A stretch of DNA of 64,000 nt from Candidula unifasciata (GCA_905116865.2 CAJHNH020000493.1:1-64000), one strand, 5' to 3'. Counted from the first letter of the stretch, positions 36,932 to 47,964 are shown. The notes: generated by a model not told the origin, from the sequence alone. Numbers and translations: made by a program.

Positions 36932-36968
36932 ACTACTACTGCTACTGCTACTGCTACTACTACTACTG

Positions 36969-37043
<75 letters not shown>

Positions 37044-37045
37044 CT
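36600..37045. repeat. (ACT/GCT)n trinucleotide array, about 445 bp
   Basis: CTA/CTG triplets, with pure ACT runs of 60-100 bp on the plus strand. Open frames (poly-Thr/Ala, poly-Leu, poly-Ser) are not genes. It lies in an intron of the membrane-protein gene. Confidence 0.95.
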
Positions 37046-37049
37046 CCTC

Positions 37050-37670
37050 ATCCTCCTCCTTTTTCTTATATTGCGCCTTCTTCTTTTGTTCTTGAGATAA
37101 ACGTGTTAACCTTAGAAAATGTTGCCGAACTGAACACTGTTGTGAATACAGCGGTGGAGGGCATATGTTGAGCTGCAGGTGTTGTACAATAATATGTGAG
37201 TTGTTGAAGGCGTATGTTCTTTTGGCTGGATAAATGGAAGAAGAAAAGAAGAAGAAAAAACGAACTAACGAAATTAATTTTCTAAAGTGTCTCAAATTGG
37301 GCACGCAGGCCCGTCTTACATTCGGCCCTTCCAAGCATCCCTCTTTCACACAGAGGTATTGTATTCATCTATATTAATAAAAATGTTAATTTTCCAATGA
37401 TGTAAGCTAAAAACTCGGAAACTACTGAACCGATTGCTTTCAAATTTGCACACAACGTTGCCTTTGACTCAAAGCGTTATTTTTTGCCAGAAAATCGCAC
37501 AAACCACGAACGACATAGCTCCAGCAACGTCCAAATCATTATTTGTTTCGTTGCCGGTCCGGATTTGTTTTTATGTGGTTGGCCATATTTGACTGCTGAG
37601 CTCTTATTGAACTTTGCATTATTATATAATTTCATTTCTACTATTTGCTTGAGTGTTTGGAACCGTAGTT
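37050..37670. other. No gene; shared motif near 37300-37350
   Basis: A motif around 37305-37345 (CCCGTCTTACATTCGGCCCT) recurs at 9025-9065, so a dispersed repeat is present. The rest is unassigned. Confidence 0.4.
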
Positions 37671-37674
37671 GTTA

Positions 37675-38170
37675 ACTATTCTGCCTATCACACAGGTGAC
37701 CCGCGTTCGATTCCCCGCTAGGTGATATAATTTTTTTAAAGCCCTTAACTGGGCGGCTGGCACGTTGTGTTGTGATTTATGTCTAGGCTGCGATATCTAC
37801 GCCTTTTTCGGTTTTGGGGGTTACAGCTAGCTTGCGACAGTGGCGACGTGATGCTCAATGGTCATGTCACGGGTAATCTTCGTTCGCCCTCGAGAGGGCC
37901 GTTGGCACGTTGTGGTGTGGTTTACAGCTAGGCTGCGATAGCTGACCTAAACTCTTCAGTCGTCGGTAGTAAAGTTTTAAGTATGTCATCCTTCACTCGA
38001 GTGACCGGTGTTCGATTCCCTGCTGGGTGATAATTGTTCTTTTTCCCCTTAAAAGGGTGGTTGCCACGTTGTGTTGTGGTTTACAGCTAGGCTGCGATAT
38101 CTGCGCCTTTCGCTCAAAGACATCCGGTTTCAGTTAAGTCCTAATTAGCCTCCCCTCGACGCTTCTCGAC
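37675..38170 (+). mobile_element. SINE-C, tandem copies with tRNA-like B box
   Basis: Two heads (B boxes GCGTTCGATTCCCCGCT at about 37703 and GTGTTCGATTCCCTGCTGG at about 38008) are each followed by a GGCACGTTGTGTTGTG body and TACAGCTAGGCTGCGATATC. A third body lacking a head lies between them (37880-37950). Confidence 0.65.
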
Positions 38171-38489
38171 CAAAAACTATTTGGCGATGACAGAAACTGT
38201 TAACTAAGACGGCTTACAGTCCAGTTTAGTTTGGGTGGACACGGATGCCAAGGTCAGATAAAAATCGTTCCCTCGGAGAGGGAGAGATGACGGGTGCGGG
38301 GTATTTTTCTTCCCTATTCGCGAGTATAGTGTACCTTTCATTGTGGGTTCCATCACTGGTTACGTGATGAAGGTTCCCCCCCCCCCCCCCCCCATGTCCG
38401 GGGCAAAATCAAACTAAATAGTCCGTGGCGACAGCATGCAGCGCTAACTCCTCTTTTCTACACCGACCTATACAGACTGTAGTGACAGT

Positions 38490-38545
38490 TTTTGTTGTTG
38501 TTGTTGTTGTTGTGGTGGTGGTGGTGGTGGTGGTGGTTGTGGTTG
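38490..38545 (+). repeat. (TTG/TGG)n microsatellite
   Basis: A pure TTG run passes into TGG. A poly-C run sits at 38378-38393. Confidence 0.9.
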
Positions 38546-38684
38546 CAGTAGTACTGGTACTGGATGGGTTATGTGGTAGCTGTTACACTGGCTACATTTA
38601 CTTCTCTGTACAAGTTAATGCTACCTATTTAAGTCTGGGTAGACACGGATGCAAAGCTCAATTTAGTTACAATATTTCGTTACA

Positions 38685-39085
38685 CGGTGACTTTCCCATC
38701 CTTCGGAGAAGAGGATATGATTGGGGGAGGGGCGGGGGTGTTTATGCCAGACACGGTTAGCTGAGAGAGCTTGAAATATTATTTTAAAGTTCTCATTTCT
38801 TTACTATTTCTATTTTTAATAATTTCGCCAGGTGATGATTTTTCAATCCTTCGGAGAGGGAGATATGATGGTGGGGGGGGGGGGGGGGGGGGGGGAGGGG
38901 GGGGGGGTATGCCAGACACAGCTGAGAGAGCTTTAAATATGATTTTAAAGTTCTCATTTCTTAACTATTTCTATTATTTTAATAATTTCGCCATGGATAA
39001 TTTTTCAATCCTTCGGAGAGGGAAATATGACTGCGTCGAAGGGAGAGGAGGGGGGTATGACAGACACCGTTAGCTGAGAGCTTTT
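38685..39085 (+). repeat. Three tandem copies of about 125 bp with G runs
   Basis: Each copy has ATCCTTCGGAGA, a TATGA-G-run block, TATGCCAGACAC or TATGACAGACACC, then GCTGAGAG and an AT-rich spacer with TTTTAAAGTTCTCATTTCTT. Copies start near 38695, 38848 and 39008. Confidence 0.75.
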
Positions 39086-39194
39086 TTCTTTCCTCTTCAT
39101 TTTACCATTCTGGGCCACAGCAACGCGTGCAACTAGTTATTTATATTCATTTGATAATATGCATTTTGTAAATATCAAGAAAAAATACAAAAGC

Positions 39195-39785
39195 ATGGGT
39201 GGTAAAATGCATGCACACACTAGTGTACGCACACACATACACACACGCGTGCCCACCCACTCACTTAAACATGCATATACACACACCCACATACATTTGC
39301 ATACACACACGAACACACACCCATTCACCAACATAATACCTACCTACATACACATACACAAACATTCCAAATACATACATACATACAGATACACATATGC
39401 ACCCACAGAAAAAAACGCAGACACACACACAAACAAACAGACATACTTGCACAGTCACAAACACACACAGATACACAGACATACACACACGTAGACACAC
39501 AAACCCGTAGATACACACAGATACACGCGAACACACATACACACATGCACAAATACACACAGACGCAGACACACTGATGCTCACGCAGACAGACACACGC
39601 TGATGCTTACGCAGACAGACTTACACGGACACACACCCACAGACACACACCCACAGACACACACCCACAGGCACACACACACACAGACACTGACATATAC
39701 CACAGACATACACAGATATATACACACAGAGACACACATATATACAGACACTCACGCAGACACACGCACGCATACACACACAGGC
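39195..39785 (+). repeat. CA-rich microsatellite tract, about 590 bp
   Basis: Mixed CACACA, CATACA and CAGACA repeats with periodic 12-16 bp themes near 39630-39670. Cys/Val-rich and His/Thr-rich frames here are artefacts. Confidence 0.95.
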
Positions 39786-39787
39786 AC

Positions 39788-40043
39788 ACTCTGGTGGAAA
39801 GTTCTGGTTGCTCGTCCACTACTGAACTGCAGTCCTGCTCCAGAACCTGAGTGTTGCGTGTGCATCAGTTTTACAGATCTCATTCTCTTTAATACAGACT
39901 GTTGGTTCCTTGCCTCTCCGGCAGATGCACTCCGACTTCAAAGGAAGCTCCCCAATTAGTTGACTCTTACGACATGCTTTTGGGGAGGCAGTGGGTCTAT
40001 TCTTGTTTTCCCCACAATGGGGCCCCGGTAACCCACACGGGGG
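39788..40043 (-). mobile_element. SINE-A, minus, fused to the CA tract
   Basis: The reverse body starts within the 3' part (CTCTGGTGGAAAGTTCTGG) directly at the CA tract, so the GAA tail is lost. It runs to the head CCGGTAACCCACACGGGG. Very close to the copy at 4095-4341. Confidence 0.75.
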
Positions 40044-40344
40044 GACCGCAGCTCTAACAACGACCTCCCCGTTTCTCGATCACTCACATCCAATTGGGCC
40101 ATAAACCAGCTCGCAGACGGAGCCGACACGAGAATGGCGGTTAAATTCCGGTGTCAAGGTTAATTGCCAGCGCCACATCCGAGGTACAATGACCTCAATT
40201 TAAAAGTGGGATTTCAGTAACAGATGTTGCTTCGCGGTTAAAACCATGATCGTCTTCAATATTGAAATTTATGGTTACCCCCCCCCCCCACCCATAGTAG
40301 ACTACCGGTCGTGACCATTTTGTGTTGGTCCAATATAACAGTTG

Positions 40345-40700
40345 ACCAGCGGCTGCGTGGTCTCGAGGTTCCGGATTCAATCCCCGATCAGGACTGGGAT
40401 TTTTTTTTTCACATGGGCTTGGACTTTCGTAATTCCCCCTGGTCTCTGGGTAGTAAGATCGGACGCCCGTGTGCATTGTTGCGCACGTAAAAAATCCCTT
40501 GGCAGTTGGAAATCGAAAAGAGTAGCCTAACGGCGCTGCTGGGCAACATTTGGAGTTAAAAATCTACTTAAAGTATTTCAGGATCCTCGCCGGTGCTACA
40601 GAGCGTGTGCACTGTGCTGAGCTTCTTCGGACTCAGACTTGAGTTAGAAGAAGAACGGAGCACTTATGGGTTACTGGTGTTAATTCGTTGTTCAAAACCC
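40345..40700 (+). mobile_element. SINE-B, plus, near full length
   Basis: tRNA-like head GGCTGCGTGGTCTCGAGG with B box GGATTCAATCCCC, then the complete body to CGGAGCACTTATGGGTTA. Confidence 0.75.
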
Positions 40701-41024
40701 TAAACCCCAAAACAGTTGCCCTTGGCTCCCAATTAGGGTGACCATATAGAGATAGTCTTGATTAAGGTGTCCTAGCTGTCTCACCGGTACTCCAATTGTC
40801 CAGTCTTATGTACATCTTGGGATTAGCTCTAGACTAGAATATAACGTTAAGTTAAATCTGTAGACTTTTTTAGGGATTATAGTTTTAAATGACTGCAATA
40901 TTTTGATTGAGTTGAAGAGCATATTGTTTTTCCTATTTCTTGGCGATAACGATTCGAATTTTAATACCATTTGGGAAAGAGTAATTAACCCTTTCACCCC
41001 AAACACATAAATAAATGGGGTTTT

Positions 41025-41385
41025 TACTTGGGTTGTTCCGTTTTCAGCTCAAAATATTAGTGGGATGTCCCGTTTTCAGCTCAATATATTAGTGGGATGT
41101 CCCGTTTTCAACTCAAGATTTTAGTGGGATGTCCCGTTTTCAGATCAAGATATTAGTGGGATGTCCCGTTTTCAGCTCAATATATTAGTGGGATGTCCCG
41201 TTTTCAACTCAAGGTATATGTGGTATATCCCGTTTTCAGCTCAGGATATAAGCAGGATGTCTAGTTTTCAGATCAAAATATTAGTGGGATGTCCCGTTTT
41301 CAGCTCATAATATTAGTGGGATGTCCCGTTTTCAGCTCATAATATTAGTGTGATGTCCTGTTTTCAGCTGAAGATATTATGTTCA
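41025..41385 (+). repeat. 32-bp minisatellite with GGGATGTCCC dyad, about 11 copies
   Basis: The unit is CAGCTCAATATATTAGTGG followed by GATGTCCCGTTTT. Every unit carries a near-palindromic GGGATGTCCC. Related arrays: 7800-7905 and 59965-60185, in the opposite orientation. Confidence 0.9.
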
Positions 41386-41389
41386 CTCT

Positions 41390-41720
41390 ACTCCCAAGTC
41401 GTCCTGGGAAAGTAAAGACGGCCGGCGTAATGCTGACCACTTTACCCACCGAGTGCTGAAGTTCTGTAAAAAAAATATGGGCGCTCTTGCCATATGCCCG
41501 ATACGCCTAAAGGCGTGGAAAGGGATCTTTACTTTTTACTTACTCTCAAGTCGACACATCCTTAAATGGGTACCAGGTAGAGTCCTGGGAAGTAAATGCG
41601 CCCGGTGGGATGCTGACCACACCATCCACCGTGTGACGAATTATCTATAAATTATAGCTCAGCCCTATATACCCAGTATACCAAAATGCGTGGAGATTGG
41701 TCCTTTTACTACACCGGTAC
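41390..41720 (+). mobile_element. SINE-F bodies, two partial copies
   Basis: Two successive bodies (GTCCTGGGAAAGTAAAGACG at about 41400 and GTCCTGGGAAGTAAATGCGC at about 41582), each followed by GCTGACCAC. Neither has a head. Confidence 0.6.
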
Positions 41721-41934
41721 TAAATGGCTGTACGATTAAATGGGGTTTCCATGGTTTGTTGCTGTGTGATTCTCATCCTTGGGATGGTAATCCTACATGC
41801 TGCACAGATGAGGGAAAACATTTTGAAAATAAATAAATCAATCAAAACATGTTACATCGAGAGCAACAATGTGCTTACCCATCGACACATGACAGCATGT
41901 TACTTGCAAGCCGGTGGCCCTACTCTTCTTTCTT

Positions 41935-42415
41935 TTTCCTCCTCTTCTTCTGTTTCTTCCTCTTCTTCTATTTCTTCCTCTTCTTCTTCTGTTTCTTCCT
42001 CTTCTTCGTCTGTTTCTTCCTCCTCTTCGTCTGTTTCTTCCTCCTCTTCGTCTGTTTCTTCCTCCTCTTTTTCTGTTTCTTCTTCTTCTTCTGTTTCTTC
42101 CTCCTCTTCGTCTGTTTCTTCCTCCTCTTCGTCTGTTTCTTCCTCCTCTTCGTCTGTTTCTTCCTCCTCTTCTTCTGTTTCTTCCTCTTCTTCTTCTGTT
42201 TCTTCCTCCTCTTCTTCTGTTTCTTCCTCCTCTTCGTCTGTTTCTTCCTCCTCTTTGTCTGTTTCTTCCTCCTCTTCTTCTGTTTCTTCCTCTTCTTCTT
42301 CTTCTGTTTCTTCCTCCTCTTCTTCTGTTTCTTCCTCCTCTTCGTCTGTTTCTTCCTCCTCTTCTTCTGTTTCTTCCTCTTCTTTTTCCTCTTCTTTCTG
42401 CTGGTGCTTTTTTTT
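41935..42415 (+). repeat. 21-bp minisatellite, about 22 copies
   Basis: The unit is TTCTTCCTCCTCTTCGTCTG plus T. As 21 is a multiple of three, it opens frames on both strands (7-residue EEEEETD on minus, Ser/Val or Phe/Leu on plus). One plus frame, 41724-42629, begins with a hydrophobic stretch and looks signal-like, but it ends in SINE-C sequence and I do not accept it as a gene. Confidence 0.9.
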
Positions 42416-42514
42416 TCTTCTAGTCATTCCCACCAACAGGACAGAACGAACAAACAAACATTGTCCCATCCACACACCTTCTTCTTCTCCTCCTCCTCCT
42501 TCTGAATTCGCCCT

Positions 42515-42740
42515 TAAAATGATAATTGGCATGTTGTGTTTTGGTTTACACACTGGCATGTTTTATTTTGGTTTGGCTGCTATATCTGCGCCTTTCGGTC
42601 CAACCTATCTGATTTCAGCGAATCTGTAATCATTCGCTTTTTCACGACATGATTGTTAAGGATTGTCTGTTTCCCCCCCCCCCCCCCCCTTTCTCCTTTC
42701 CCAGATGGGGCCCATAAAGTTACACAGGAAGTCGGGGGTC
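42515..42740. mobile_element. SINE-C body followed by a SINE-A head fragment
   Basis: 42520-42630 matches the SINE-C body (TGGCATGTTGTGTTTTGGTT, ATATCTGCGCCTTTCGG). 42640-42740 resembles the reverse SINE-A head with a poly-C run. Confidence 0.5.
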
Positions 42741-42789
42741 TGGTGTGTGTTTCACGTTAAACTGTGTGTCTAGGAGGTTGGGGAAAGAA

Positions 42790-43255
42790 TTCTCGCAAGC
42801 TATATAGAGCCAGTTTTAACATACAGCTGTGAATCCTGGGCAATTAAAATACAGGCCGAACAATAAATATCTTGAGGCCTCAGAGACGTGGTTTTATAGA
42901 AGAATCCTTATAATTCCTCGGACAGCTAAGATGAGTAACTCAGATGTTTTGAAAGAGGCAGGTACTCGTAGAGAACTTATCTCAAACATCAGAAAGAGAC
43001 ATCATTTGTTGGTCATATTATGAGACGAAGGAAAATGGAACATGTTGTAACCACTGGAAAGATCTGTGGAAAACGAGACGGGGGAAGACAGCGCGGAAAG
43101 ATTTTTGACAGTCTTTTGTTTTGGCATAGAGGGGTGTCAACACACGAACTGATATACGCAGTTGCGGATCGCAGATTGTGGAAAGGTATGATCGGCCAGT
43201 TGGCAAAGGCACTTGATGTTGATGGTGTATCTAGGGTCTGTTCTTGTTTGATGTC
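42790..43255 (+). mobile_element. RT C-terminus relic, plus
   Basis: LEASETWFYRRILIIPRTAK, LKEAGTRRELISNIRKRHH, then HVVTTGKICGKRDGGRQRGK and ADRRLWKGMIGQLAKALDVD. The same family as 20777-21300 but extending further 3'. Broken frames. Confidence 0.75.
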
Positions 43256-43257
43256 CA

Positions 43258-43450
43258 TCCTTTCCGTGTGGGTTCCACAAGCAATTCGTAAGAGTTGACT
43301 AATTAGGGATTTTTCGTCCGAAGTTGGAGTGCATCTGCCTTATTTGTATGCAGACTGTTGGTTTCTCTCCTCTCCCAGGCAGATGCACTCCGACTTCAAA
43401 GGATACGCCACAGTTAGTCACCTTCTGCGTCATGCTTGTTTTAGGGAAAA
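43258..43450. mobile_element. SINE-A fold-back: plus head joined to minus piece
   Basis: 43266-43345 is a plus-strand head (CCGTGTGGGTTCCAC to GAGTGCATCTGCC). 43346-43450 is a minus-strand piece (TTTGTATGCAGACTG to CATGCTTGTTTTAGGG). The two meet head-to-tail in opposite orientation. Confidence 0.55.
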
Positions 43451-43454
43451 AGGG

Positions 43455-43586
43455 GGGTGGGGGCAGCCACAGTGAATTAAAGTAAATGTGTGTAAATGCT
43501 TTCTAATGAACTAGCATCTTCCTAGTTTTCTTCATATCTCTACATCTCTATCACTCTCTTTCTCTCTCTACCTCTATCTCATTCTT

Positions 43587-43618
<32 letters not shown>

Positions 43619-43822
43619 ATGTTTGTCTCCCCACCCCCCTTCCATCAGTATATTAACGTTTAACTTATTAGCAACGGTAAATATTTATATTGCAGAGCGC
43701 GCCCTCTGATCCCTACCACATCTCTATACTTTTATGAACGCCCATTAATATCTGCTACTGTACATCCCAGGCTAAGAATCAACAATTTTATGATACAGTC
43801 AGAGAAACCAGTTACTTACGTA
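43455..43822. other. No gene; CT-rich tract at 43550-43620
   Basis: A (CT)n stretch and poly-C block, otherwise unassigned intron sequence. Confidence 0.5.
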
Positions 43823-43823
43823 C

Positions 43824-43913
43824 CTAGCTGTGAGTAATCCAGAGACTTGTCAGGAACCTCCACGAATGTCATTATTTCGATCCAGCTTGCCCTTCTTATC
43901 TCTCCATTCACCG
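43824..43913 (-). CDS. Membrane-protein gene: extracellular juxtamembrane exon
   Basis: Acceptor TATTTTTCCAG, donor GTACGT. The 90-nt exon reads, after two leading bases, VNGEIRRASWIEIMTFVEVP then DKSLDYSQL. Its last base G completes Asp with the membrane exon, so the phase is right on both sides. No known domain. This is probably the membrane-proximal stalk or the last strand of an ectodomain. Confidence 0.58.
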
Positions 43914-43914
43914 C

Positions 43915-44262
43915 TGGAAAAATATCCCAAATATTTTCTTTGGATTATTTCCAGCACGCGCGCGAGCGTACCTTGATGTCTGAGCGGTGGAGGGGTTGTG
44001 TGTGTCGGAAGTGAGTTGTGTTATCGTGCGTGGAAAGTTGTTAGCGAACAAGATAAGTTGTGATTGTGTGAGAGTAATATTGGTATCCTTGGGAAGAGGA
44101 GGAAAGGGTGGGGGGGGGGGGGGGGATTCAGAGTGGTAGTTCTTTTTCTGTTAAGTGTTGTGTTGATTGTTGTGTTATGTGTTGTGTTGAGTGAGTGTTG
44201 TGTTGAATTGAGTGATGTGTCGAGTGCTGTATTAAGAGGTGTGTTGTGTTGAGTGTTGAGCT
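43915..44262. other. No gene; poly-G run and TGTTGTG-rich stretch
   Basis: Intron sequence with simple GTGTTGTGTTGAGT repetition near 44155-44260 and a G run near 44110. Confidence 0.5.
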
Positions 44263-44264
44263 AA

Positions 44265-44445
44265 GCACTATCACAGACTCGGGACATTCCCATAAGCATT
44301 CAGTCGTCATCTTCAGCAGCCAGTGAAGAGTTCCGATTCCAGTGGTGCCAGGAGCTTTTCCCTTTCTGTGCCTTCTTTCAAAAGAGTGGTTGGCACGTTG
44401 CAATGTAGTATACAACTAGGTTGCGATATCTACTCCTTTCGGCAC
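44265..44445. mobile_element. I/Nimb 3' end piece (minus) joined to a SINE-C body
   Basis: 44265-44345 matches the reverse I/Nimb 3' end (CATCTTCAGCAGCCAGTGAA). 44375-44440 matches the SINE-C body (GGTTGGCACGTTGCAATG). Confidence 0.5.
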
Positions 44446-44614
44446 AGCAGACTGTGTCTCTGTTGGAAGATAAAGGAGGGGAAAGAGGATTTGGGGATTG
44501 TGGCGGGGAGGGGTGGGGGTGGTGAAACGAGTAAAGACAGGGGTATAGAAACAAGAAGGAGGGATACGAAAAGGGAAAGAAAGCGAAGAGTGGGTAAAAA
44601 AAAGAGACCAGGAG

Positions 44615-46640
44615 TGCAGGTGTGGAGATGGGAGTAGGAGTGCAGGTGTGGAGATGGGAGTAGGAGTGCAGGTGTGGAGATGGGAGTAGGAGTAGGAGTG
44701 CAGATGTGGATATGGGAGTAGGTGGAGGAATGCAGGTGTGGAGATGGGAGTAGGTAGAGAAGTGCAGGTGTGGAGATGGGAGTAGGAGTAGGTGCAGGTG
44801 TGGATGTGGGAGTAGGTGGAGGAGTGCAGGTGTGGAGATGGAAGTAGGTGTAGGTGTGGAGATTGGAGTTGGTGGAGGAGTGCAGGTGTGAAGATCTGAG
44901 TAGGTGGAGGAGTGCAGGTGTGGAGATCTGAGTAGGTGGAGGAGTGCAGGTGTGGAGATGGGAGTAGGTGGGGGAGTGCAGGTGTGGAGATCGGATTAGG
45001 TGGAGGAGTGCAGGTGTGGAGATGGGAGTAGCTAGAGAAGTGCAGGTATGGAGATTGGATTAGGAGGAGGAGTGCATGTGTGGAGATTGGAGTAGGTGGA
45101 AGAGTGCAGGTGTGGAGATCGGATTAGGTGGAGGAGTGCAGGTGTGGAGATGGGAGTAGCTGGAGAAGTGCAGGTATGGAGATCGGAGTAGGAGAAGGAG
45201 TGCAGGTGTGGATATTGGAGTAGGCGGAGGAGTGCAGGTGTGGAGATTGGAGTAGGTGGAGGAGTGCAGGTGTGGAGATGGGAGTAGGTGGAAGAGTGCA
45301 GGTGTGGAGATCGGAGTAGGTGGAGGAGTGCAGGTGTGGAGATCGGAGTAGGTGGAGGAGTGCAGGTGTGGAGATGGGAGTAGGAGTAGGAGTGTAGGTG
45401 TGGAGATGGAAGTAGGAGTAGGAGTGTAAGTGTGGAGATGGGAGTAGGAGTAGGAGTGTAGGTGTGGAGATGGAAGTAGGAGTAGGAGTGTAAGTGTGGA
45501 GATGGGAGTAGGAGTAGGAGTGTAGGTGTGGAGATGGGAGTAGGAGGAGGAGTGCAGGTGTGGAGATGGGAGTAGGTGAAGGAGTGAAGGTGTGGAGATG
45601 GAAGTAGGAGTATGAGTGTAGGTGTGGAGATGGGAGTAGGAGGAGGAGTGCAGGTGTGGAGATGGGAGTAGGTGAAGGAGTGCAGGTGTGGAGATGGGAG
45701 TTGGTGGAGGAGTGCAGGTGTGGAGATGGGAGTAGCTGGAGAAGTGCAGGTATGGAAATTGGATTAGGAGGAGGAGTGCAGGTGTGGAGATTGGAGTAGG
45801 TGGAGGAGTGCAGGTGTGGAGATGGGAGTATGTGGAGGAGTGCAGGTGTGGAGATGGGGATTGGTGGAGGAGTGCAGGTATGGAGATCGGAGTAGGTGGA
45901 GGAGTGCAGGTGTGGAGATGGGAGTATGTGGAGAAGTGCAGGTATGGAGATCGGAGTAGGAGAAGGAGTGCAGGTGTGGATATTGGAGTAGGCGGAGAAG
46001 TGCAGGTGTGGAGATTGGAGTAGATGGAGGAGTGCAGGTGTGGAGATTGGAGTAGGTGGAGGAGTGCAGGTGTGGAGATTGGAGTAGGTGGAGGAGTGCA
46101 GGTGTGGAGATGGGAGTAGGTGGAGGAGTGCAGGTGTGGAGATGGGAGTAGGAGTGCAGGTGTGGAGATGGGAGTAGGAGTAGGTGCAGGTGTGGATGTT
46201 GGAGTAGGTGTAGGTGTGGAGATAGGAGTTGGTGGAGGAGTGCAGGTGTGGAGATGGAAGTAGGTGTAGGTGTAGAGATGGGAGTTGGTGGAGGAGTGCA
46301 GGTGTGGAGATCGGAGTAGATGGAGGAGTGCAGTTGTGGAGACTGTAGTAGGTGGAGGAGTGCTGGTGTGGAGATTGAAGTAGGTGGAGGAGTGCAGGGG
46401 TGGAGATGGGAGTAGGTGGAGGAGTGCAGGTGTGGAGATTGGAGTAGGTGGAGGAATGCAAGTATGGAGATTGAAGTAGGAGAAGGAGTGCAGGTGTGGA
46501 GATTGGAGTAGGTGGAGGAGTGCAGGTGTGGATATGGGAGTAGGTGGAGGAGTGCAGGTGTGGAGATTGGAGTAGGTGGTTGAGTGCAGGTGTGGAGATG
46601 GGAGTAGGAGGAGAAATGCAGGTGTGGAGATGGAAGGAAG
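44615..46640 (+). repeat. 32-bp G-rich minisatellite, about 2 kb, about 63 copies
   Basis: The unit is GGAGTAGGTGGAGGAGTGCA followed by GGTGTGGAGATG. Because 32 is not a multiple of three, each frame cycles through all three readings, and the minus strand stays open for up to 569 codons (LHTCTPPPTPISTPAL-type repeat). I regard this as a repeat, not a proline/threonine-rich protein. Sub-blocks of short units (18-27 bp) occur near 44630-44700 and 46140-46200. Confidence 0.95.
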
Positions 46641-46719
46641 AAAAGAGCAGACGTCAAAACAGTAGTTGATGAGGAAAGTGCCCAAGAAGCCACACAAATA
46701 CACACGCACACAAAGCAGA

Positions 46720-46968
46720 AGTAGCAGCAGATGTAGTTGCAGCAGTAATAGCAGCTGTAGTAGTAACATCAGCAGCAGTAGTAAGTATTGTTGATGTTGA
46801 GTGTGTAGTTGTATTAATAGTAGTTGCAGCAGTAGTAATTATTATTGATGTTGAGTGTGTTGTTGTTTTAATAGTAGTGGCAGCAGCGGTAGTAGTAATT
46901 ATTGTTGATGATGTTGAGTGTGTTGTAGTATTAATAATAGCAGCAGCAGCAGTAGTAGTAATTATTAA
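46720..46968. repeat. Degenerate GTA/GCA trinucleotide tract
   Basis: Three partial duplicates of about 70 bp (TTGATGTTGAGTGTG plus TATTAATAGTAG-type and GCAGCAG stretches). Confidence 0.7.
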
Positions 46969-46984
46969 TTTATATGAGTTGAGT

Positions 46985-47310
46985 TGAGTCAAGAATTGAT
47001 ACATCACAGCACTCAGGGCATTCCCATGCATGCTGCGCCCTCATCTTCGGCAGCCAGCGCCGAGTTCCAATACTGATGGTACCGGTCACAATCAGGTTAT
47101 ATGTCCGTCTTGCCTTTCCTCTTAGTGTAGTGAGCCGACCAGACCCTCTGGTTACACCCAGATGACTCATTCTCTTCAGACCTTAACGATTTTCTATATC
47201 TACTTATTCCTTCGCTTGTCCCCAAAGGGCCTTGGCCACATCTGCCTTGTCATGTATGTTCACCACCCAGCGGTGCAGACCCAGCCAATCTGTCTGCCTG
47301 TTTATTACCC
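46985..47310 (-). mobile_element. I/Nimb-type 3' end with RNase H end, minus
   Basis: Minus strand from 47310: NKQADRLAGSAPLGGEHT, then SLRSEEN-like and 3'-end blocks with TGATGGTACCGGTCACAATC (given as plus). Follows the order of the 61795-63640 copy. Confidence 0.65.
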
Positions 47311-47314
47311 ACCC

Positions 47315-47425
47315 TTACACCACCATGCAACCAGACCACGACTGGCACCATTAGTATTGGAACTCTGCACTGGCTGCTGAGGATGGGGACAGAGTGGGTA
47401 TGGGAGTGCTGTGATGTCAATTTGG
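47315..47425 (+). mobile_element. I/Nimb-type 3' end, plus, back-to-back with the previous
   Basis: GGCACCATTAGTATTGGAAC, TGGCTGCTGAGGATGGGGAC and GGGAGTGCTGTGATGTCAAT: the same 3' end in the opposite orientation, a few bases from the minus-strand piece. Confidence 0.6.
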
Positions 47426-47492
47426 TTCTTAATACGTTAGTCTCCCCACTGAATGTAGGTCAACTCCATTGATAAGTTTTTTTTTTTTTTTT

Positions 47493-47543
47493 AGACTAGT
47501 CCACGTCCGAATCTAAATAGCTAAAGTCGGACGTGACTAGTCT
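47493..47543. repeat. Perfect-stem hairpin candidate after a T tract
   Basis: The arms AGACTAGTCCACGTCCGA (left) and TCGGACGTGACTAGTCT (right, reverse complementary but for one base) surround a loop of about 15 nt. A run of about 16 T precedes it. No other copy is in the window. Confidence 0.7.
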
Positions 47544-47964
47544 ACCGTAATCGAGGTTGTGGGTGTCGCAGTTTCTTGTTGTCTTGCATTTACGTTTTTA
47601 TTCCGAGAAAGAGACGGCCTATTACATAGGTTTCGTCACTCTGTAGGAGGGTTGTGTGTTAGACCCAGTATCTAAATGTTTTTGTAGTGTTATTAAGCTC
47701 TGACATGATGACATGTACAACAGCCGGTGTCAACGCCAGTGTGGAATAGCCCCGTGACCTTGTGTGAAAGTCGGATCGTTCGAGGCCGACCTATTAGAAG
47801 TTAGGTAGGCTGGAGGTCGAGCAATCAGAAGCGAGCTAGTGTGTACCGGTGTGTAAATAGGGAGACCGACATATTAATAACCGTCCATTCTGGACTCAAC
47901 TCAACTAAACCAATGCGCCCCCCCCCCCCAAATATAAATTAGAAAAAGCAAATTTAATACTCAC

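Noticed and set aside
39159..39959. His/Thr-rich and Cys/Val-rich frames of 100-118 codons
   Set aside because: CA-rich microsatellite tract and SINE-A sequence.
41724..42629. 301-codon Ser-rich frame beginning with a hydrophobic, signal-like stretch
   Set aside because: The middle is a 21-bp minisatellite and the end is SINE-C sequence; the hydrophobic start is probably chance.
45060..46769. 569-codon minus-strand open frame of Pro/Thr/Leu/His repeats
   Set aside because: 32-bp minisatellite in which all frames lack stops; no splice or start context.
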